Notes under the pieces: generated by a model
Database searches by the model: none
Seen by the model: the letters and a program-made list of their open reading frames with translations, nothing else
Told to the model about the DNA's origin: nothing
Made by a program: the position numbers and the translations under genes
Shown here: positions 57,902-64,000 of the stretch, one piece after another
Numbering within the stretch: position 1 is the stretch's first letter
How the letters are laid out: each line of letters opens with the position of its first letter
Origin: Peromyscus leucopus
Lineage: Eukaryota; Chordata; Mammalia; Rodentia; Cricetidae
Assembly (NCBI RefSeq): GCF_004664715.2
Contig: NC_051072.1
Location: 33,258,642-33,322,641, forward strand
Direction: 5' to 3'
DNA: 64,000 bases

Positions 57902-58479
57902 GCACCCACATTTCTTTAAAATGCATAAAGTTCTAAAATATTCTCCAAATAGAGACTTCTCCTTTCCCTCTTTTAGAATAGGGATTTTTTTTTAAACAAA
58001 GAAAGAATTTTATTTCTGTCTCCAAACTGTTAACGCCCAGGACAACGTTTATACCACTCTTCAATAACTTCATACTTAATTTCATTTATAAATACTGATT
58101 CAATCCTTGTTTAATTCTAAGCCCAAAATTGATGGCTGTTTGGATAACATATTAGTAAACTAGGCAAGGCATTGTATACTGCTGATTAGTGAGAACCTCA
58201 AATTTAAACTAAACTCACAGAACTACAGTATGAGATTCTAACATTCCGTTTTCAGTGGATTGGATGGTAATGTAATTTACAAAGTAGTTGATGATTTCTG
58301 TGATAACTTGACATCCCATCAAATAAACGCTGAGCATCTAAAGAAATTAATATTCTACAATAACCAATTTAAAGTAATGGTATACTTTAAAACTTTTGTA
58401 TATTTGAAAAATAGAAGAGGTCATGGTCTTATCACTTGCTCTATATCTCAATAAGACATTAATTTCAAAATAATAATAT
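57902..58479 (+). other. Possible 3' UTR of the candidate terminal exon
   Basis: AT-rich non-repeat sequence following the stop codon. AATAAA at 58322-58327 is the first canonical polyadenylation signal after it. If the upstream exon is not real, this is plain unique DNA. Confidence 0.3.
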
Positions 58480-58485
58480 AAAGTT

Positions 58486-58875
58486 TGCTGTGGGATGTTC
58501 TCTATGGCAAATGTATTGCTCTGATTGGTCAATAAATAAAACACCAATTGGCCAGTAGCTAGGCAGGAAGTATAGGCGGGACTAACAGAGAGGAGAAAAG
58601 AAAGAACAGGAAGGCAGAAGGAGTCACTACCAGCCACTGCCAGGACAAGCAGCATGTGAAGATGCCGGTGAGCCATGAGCCACGTGGCAAGGTATAGATT
58701 TAAGCTATATTTAATTTAAGCTATAAGAACAGTTAGCAAGAAGCCTGTCACAGCCATACAGTTTGCAAGCAATATAAATCTCTATATTTACTTGGTTGGG
58801 TCTGAGCAGCTGTGGGACTGGCAGGTGACAAAGATTTGTCCTGACTGTTGGCAAGGCAGGAAAACTCTAGCTACA
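58486..58875 (+). mobile_element. mys/MysTR-like solo LTR with 6-bp target duplication
   Basis: 390 bases from TGCTGTGGGATGTT to CTCTAGCTACA, flanked by AAAGTT at 58480-58485 and 58876-58881. It is closely similar to the LTR at 55086-55472 along its whole length, with small indels (for example an extra aata in caataaataaaacacc and a missing gattaatttaagctata piece). Same family and probably similar age. Confidence 0.94.
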
Positions 58876-58881
58876 AAAGTT

Positions 58882-59367
58882 CATTAAGTTCAAGATGAAA
58901 TAAAACAAAATTAAGTGTCCTAAAATTCTACTGATATTTGTCAGCTTTGAAGTTTTATAACTTGTTTACTATGTTACATTTAAAATTTTTGAATATATGA
59001 TTGTGGGCTACAATAAAAAAATATTCAGCAAGTAATTTAGGAAGCACCATGAATCTGGTTCTAAAAGAGAAAAAATAAAGATGAATGGCCAGCAGTATTT
59101 AAAACATGCTTGGAATGATTATAGCAATATTTTACCAATAGACATAGTGTGTTTAAATTGCTTGAAATTGTTTGTTAATGTCTCTTTTCATTTCATCATT
59201 GTCTGAGTTTTGAAGTTCAATCATGCAACCATTGGTCAAAATAGAGACACTATGGGAATTAGAGTAAGGTATATGCAAGTTTACACTTGACTTTCTTTTT
59301 TAACTATGCTGTGGATTTGGGTGAATAGTACTACCTAAGTTTGCTGTGAGAATAAAATGGGAGTCTT
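58882..59367. other. No recognised feature
   Basis: AT-rich unique sequence. Confidence 0.4.
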
Positions 59368-59382
59368 AAAAAACATCCTCTA

Positions 59383-59573
59383 GCCGGGCAGTGGCGGCAC
59401 ACGCCTTTAATCCCAGCACTCGGAAGGCAGAGGCAGGCGAATCTTTGTGAGTTCAAGGCCAGCCTGGACTACCAAGTGAGTTCCAGGAAAGATGCAAAGC
59501 TACACAGAGAAACCCTGTCTCGAAAAACAAAACAAACAAACAAACAAAAAAACAAAACAAAAACAAAAACAAA
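59383..59573 (+). mobile_element. B1 SINE with target-site duplication
   Basis: B1 body with a long AAC/AAAC-rich tail. Duplication AAAAAACATCCTCTA at 59368-59382 and 59574-59588. Recent. Confidence 0.95.
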
Positions 59574-59724
59574 AAAAAACATCCTCTAACTCATCTATGT
59601 GCTTAACATTATTGCAGTGTCTTTATAATTGCTAAATTCGTTCTTGCTGTTATTTAGAAGACTGAAGGCAACCATGTAATGCGTGTGATTAAATGAAAGA
59701 TTAAAATTTAGGATATCTGTTTTT

Positions 59725-59915
59725 ATTTTTCTGTATATAAGTGTCTTTGCTTGGATGTATGTCTGTGTGCCCAGTGGCCATGAAGCTAGGAGAGGGTAAG
59801 AGACACTCTGGAAGTGGAGCTACTGCAGGTTGAAAGCTACCACATGAATTCTATTGGAACCTGAATTTTCCGGAGAAGCAGCAAGTTCCCAAATCTAGTT
59901 TCCATTTGTTTCATG
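59725..59915 (-). mobile_element. B3/B2-class SINE, old
   Basis: 'gtgtgcccagtggccatgaa', 'actctggaagtggagctact', 'ttggaacctgaattttccgg' correspond to a tRNA-derived rodent SINE in reverse complement, about one base in four changed. Confidence 0.6.
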
Positions 59916-60039
59916 TGTTAGCCATCCTGTCTTATTCATCTGTTGGAATGACAAAGACTAGCACACTGAGTTAGAAGAAACAGCAAGATCTTTTTTTTTT
60001 TTTTTTTTTTCTGATTCTAAGAAAGATACTCCAAAGTCA

Positions 60040-61700
60040 ATGATACCATCTTAGGGGGAAAGGGCTGGAAAAAAGTATTCCAAGCCTATGTAACTAAGAC
60101 TCAAGCAGGCAAAGTTACTCTAATATGTGACAAAATAGACTTCAAAACAAAATGAGGCAGAAGAGATAAGGAAAGTCACTCGATACACATTGGAGTAAAT
60201 ATTATCATTCTAAACTTATATGTATCAAGGACAAATGTTCCCCAGCTCATAAAAGAAATACTATTAGATGTAAATTTATGGATCAATCCCAATACAATGA
60301 AAGTGGATAGCTTCAATATCTCATTCTCACCAATGGACAGGTCGTTGCAACAGAACTAAACAGAGAAAAACTAAAGTTAAGTGATGACATAATCAAATGG
60401 ACCTGGCAGCTAGTTACAGAATATTCCACCCAAACACTAAGAACATGGATTCTTCTCAGCAGTTCATGAAAACATATCACATATAAGCACACAAAGCAAG
60501 CCACAGCAAATATAGAGAAACTGAAACAGGATCTTGTACTTTATCCAACCACAATGGAATAAAAGCTGAATGTTGATACCAATGTTAACAAGAGAAAGTA
60601 CACAAACTAGTGGACACTCAACAGTACAGTACCAAATGATAATTTGTCCAAGGGAAAAAAAATAAGGAAAATTAAAAATTCCCAGAATTGAATGAAAATG
60701 AAAACACAGCATACTAACATCTATACGGGACCCAATGGAGGCAGTCCTAAGAGGAACGTTTGTAGTGATAAGTACCTAAATCCAATATCAAAAGGTCTCA
60801 AGTTTATGATTCAGTGATACACCTTAAGGACTTAGAAAAAAAAACAGAACAAACCTAAAATTGTAGATGAGTAGAGTTACTAAAGGTTAGGCCTGAAATC
60901 AATGAAAATAAAATATAAAGAATTAATGAAATGAAAATCTGCTTATATGAAAAAATAAATAATATTGAAGAATTCTTAGTGAAAATAACCTAAAGAATTG
61001 AAGATTAAAACTACTTGAACTATGTTGTATCTCACTCCAATGAGAGTTGTCATTTTTCAGGCATACAAAGAACAAATGCTGGTATGAAAGTATGGAAAGG
61101 CAAACACTTAAACACTGTGGGTAAAAACTTATACTACTCCAGACACTCACTCCGAAAATCAATTTGAAAGTTTCTAAGACAAAAAACAAACAAACAAAAA
61201 ACACCAGAAATAGTAATATGACCCTGCTACACCACTCCTAGGTATAAACCCAAAGGACTTTACATTTTACTACAGAGGCAGGTGAAAATGCATGTTCTTT
61301 GCTGCTTTACTCACAATAACTACAAAACAGAATCAATCTAGATGCCTGTTAACTAAAAAAAATGGATAATGAGAATACGGCACATATATACATAGAATTT
61401 TATCCAGTTGTAAGGAAAAATAAAATTTGCAAATAAATGGAGGTAACTGGAAAAAAAATGTACTGAGTAATATCATCCAGCATCTGATGAAAAAGGCCTT
61501 AGATTTACTCTCATATAAGGACCCCAGCTTCAAATCTTCTATGTTTATGTGTTTAACATGGAGTACAGGTAGAAATTAGGAAACTGTGTTAGCACTGGGG
61601 AGTTGCCTTAAGGGATTAGGTAGTAGAATACAGGTTATATGAAAACAGATAGTACAAGGAGTGGACACAGAAGGTTTAAGCAAAAAGGGAGTAGGGATGG
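60040..61700 (+). mobile_element. Old L1 ORF2 and 3' UTR remnant
   Basis: Degenerate ORF2: 'gacattt'-type endonuclease/RT spacer words early on, 'attcttctcagcagttcatg' near 60450, 'cactccaatgagagttgtca' near 61035, 'actcctaggtataaacccaa' near 61230, 'aatcaatctagatgcctgtt' near 61330. Frames are broken everywhere, and minus-strand frames (60313-60712, 60923-61204) are shadows. A T-run at 59992-60011 precedes it. Confidence 0.75.
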
Positions 61701-61859
61701 GGAAATAAAGGACTAGATGAAAGCTTAAACAAAATAGAGTCTATTACACAGCTCCATGAGAACCTATAATCTTGCAATCCAATCAAACATATATAGTAAG
61801 AGGAAACAATTGAACATAGGTGATAGGAAAGAATAGAGAGAGAATATTAGGAACTGAAG

Positions 61860-62610
61860 GTTTCCATCCTCTCATATATCTTTCCTTGTTCTGTCTCAAA
61901 TTCATGGCCTCTTTTTAATGAATTGTTGTTGATATATACATATCCTGCTCATTATATATAATGTTACTTGTTTGTATGCTTTCGGGGTTAACCACTTGAT
62001 ATTAGATGAGCAGCTGTGTGCTCCTCCCTGGAGGAGACTATTTGACCCACTCTCAGTATTCTTCAGCTGACTGTAGTTCTTTGTGCAGGGGTGAGGCCTC
62101 ATAGACTTTCCCCTGCCCCCTTTGTTATGGCTATTGTTTTTGTTCTTGTTCAGTTCATGTTCAGACAGTCATACTGTATGGGTGTAGCTTTTAACATTAC
62201 TAGAAGACACAGTCTCACAACAAACTTCCTGTTCCTCTGGCTCCTACAATCTTCCTTCCTTTTCTTCCTGGAAGTTCTCTGAGCCTTAGGTGTTGGAGGG
62301 CTTTGAAAACAGATGCTTTGGGACTGTGCTGCACAACTCTGTATGTGAATTAGTGGTGGTTTTTCTGCAATGGTCTCTTTCTCTGCCTTCTAGAATTTTC
62401 CTTGATGAGGGTTGAAGAGACACTTACCTGTGGATATGAGGACAAATGTTTAGACTGTGATTAGGGATTGTGTTAGTTAACGAAAATGCTGCTTGTATGT
62501 ACTCCTCCAAGATCTATGACTTCACCTGTCCTGAGTAGCTGGCTCGGTTTCCAGAACCAGGCATGATTTTCCCTTTGTTGAGTGGTCCTTAATTTTCTTG
62601 ACAAAGCAAA
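61860..62610 (-). mobile_element. Rodent L1 3' UTR
   Basis: 'ctcaaattcatggcctcttt', 'gtgctcctccctggaggaga', 'ctgtagttctttgtgcaggg', 'ggtttccagaaccaggcatg' form the reverse complement of an L1 3' UTR, the same family as 15425-15880. An A-run at 62613-62632 follows. Confidence 0.7.
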
Positions 62611-62632
62611 CTAGAAAAAAAAAAAAAAAAAA

Positions 62633-63260
62633 AGCAGCCCTCATTACTGAACAGTGATGCTCTCCAAAGACATTTAAATGAGAATCTCAGTGCCAAGAAC
62701 GGGTTATGTCCCCGTGAGTTGTTTGTCAGAGAGGCCCTAAAATCACCTGCAAAACACACACTACTACCATTGCTCTTGATCCCCTAACTAATTAGATTGT
62801 AAGACCTTATTGCTGCAGAAACCATAGACTTTGGTTTCAGGAAACAGACAAGTAAGTTTTGAACCGACAAGGACTATTTCCCTGCTTAGCTTTCATCGAG
62901 CTAGAAGTTGTGAATGTTGACTGGGAAGAAAATGTGTTGGTGACCTTATCACGTGCTCTATCTAGTTTACTACAATACTGACCTGCCAGGCAAGATGCTC
63001 TACCAGTGCATTAGTGGCAAGACTGTTCATGGGGTTAACCAACAACTATTTTGATTGGATGTGAAACCTCTTCCCTAGGGGAGAATTCATACATGCTACC
63101 GGAGAACATGGTCAAAATCCATGAGTAGAGAAGCTATAGGCACCATGGAAAAACCTACTGATGCCATTTTTATAAATGCTCATGTTGCACAACTGCATCT
63201 AACTATTTATATTTGCAAATATAGATTTAGGCTGTTCCTAATTTTGGTCAGAGTGACTAC
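62633..63260. other. No recognised gene
   Basis: Unassigned sequence leading to the retrocopy's poly(T) edge. The frame 63121-63318 runs into the T-run and is not a gene. Confidence 0.45.
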
Positions 63261-63278
63261 TTTTTTTTTTTTTTTTTT
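63261..63278 (-). other. Poly(A) tail of the LC3B retrocopy
   Basis: Eighteen Ts on the plus strand, 21 bases beyond the AATAAA complement. This is the 3' end of the reverse-transcribed message. Confidence 0.9.
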
Positions 63279-63985
<707 letters not shown>

Positions 63986-64000
63986 CTGTGACTGCTCAGC

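Overview
This is a stretch of mammalian nuclear DNA from a rodent, most likely a cricetid (hamster, vole or deer-mouse group). The window has young and old rodent L1 elements in both orientations, B1 and B2 SINEs with target-site duplications, an ORR1-like MaLR LTR, and several LTRs that resemble the mys/MysTR elements of cricetids. The species call comes from remembered repeat types, not from a search. The DNA is AT-rich and gene-poor, and most open frames in it are accidental or belong to repeats. Nothing prokaryotic is present.

Layout. 1-228: L1 3' end. 229-3656: no gene recognised. 3657-4800: minus-strand provirus-derived piece (3' LTR, polypurine tract, internal remnant) beside a fragment of a composite repeat. 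4829-6970: minus-strand Lx-type L1 3' region containing a degenerate tandem array. 7539-8600: microsatellites and a 162-bp tandem duplication. 11430-14900: a young 5'-truncated L1 (11551-14290) inserted into an old L1, with clean duplications at both ends. 15425-19090: L1 fragments, two B1s, one B2, and a candidate 66-bp coding exon (17336-17401). 19965-25290: ancient repeats, unique DNA with two weak ORF candidates, an ORR1-like LTR and an L1 3' UTR. 25660-30015: two composite-repeat copies around an inverted (twin-primed) L1 that seems to carry 3'-transduced flanking DNA. 34256-37560: long microsatellites, then a degraded ERV-like region with an array of short palindromes and two B1s. 39720-42874: an old L1 interrupted by a solo LTR, then a B2 interrupted by a B1. 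45740-46330: unique DNA that looks like a conserved regulatory element. 48410-52678: SINE, composite repeat, L1 pieces and microsatellites. 54640-58881: an L1 3' UTR interrupted by a solo LTR, another L1 3' UTR, a candidate terminal coding exon (57618-57901) and a second solo LTR. 59368-62610: B1, B3/B2 and old L1s. 63261-end: a processed copy of the LC3B autophagy gene on the minus strand with an open reading frame.

The likely cellular coding content is therefore two candidate exons on the plus strand, possibly of one gene with very long introns, and the LC3B retrocopy. I could not name the gene the exons belong to. The clearest biology is a layered record of retrotransposition: L1 into L1, LTR into L1 (twice), B1 into B2, B1 into an ERV remnant, and one L1 with 5' inversion and probable 3' transduction.
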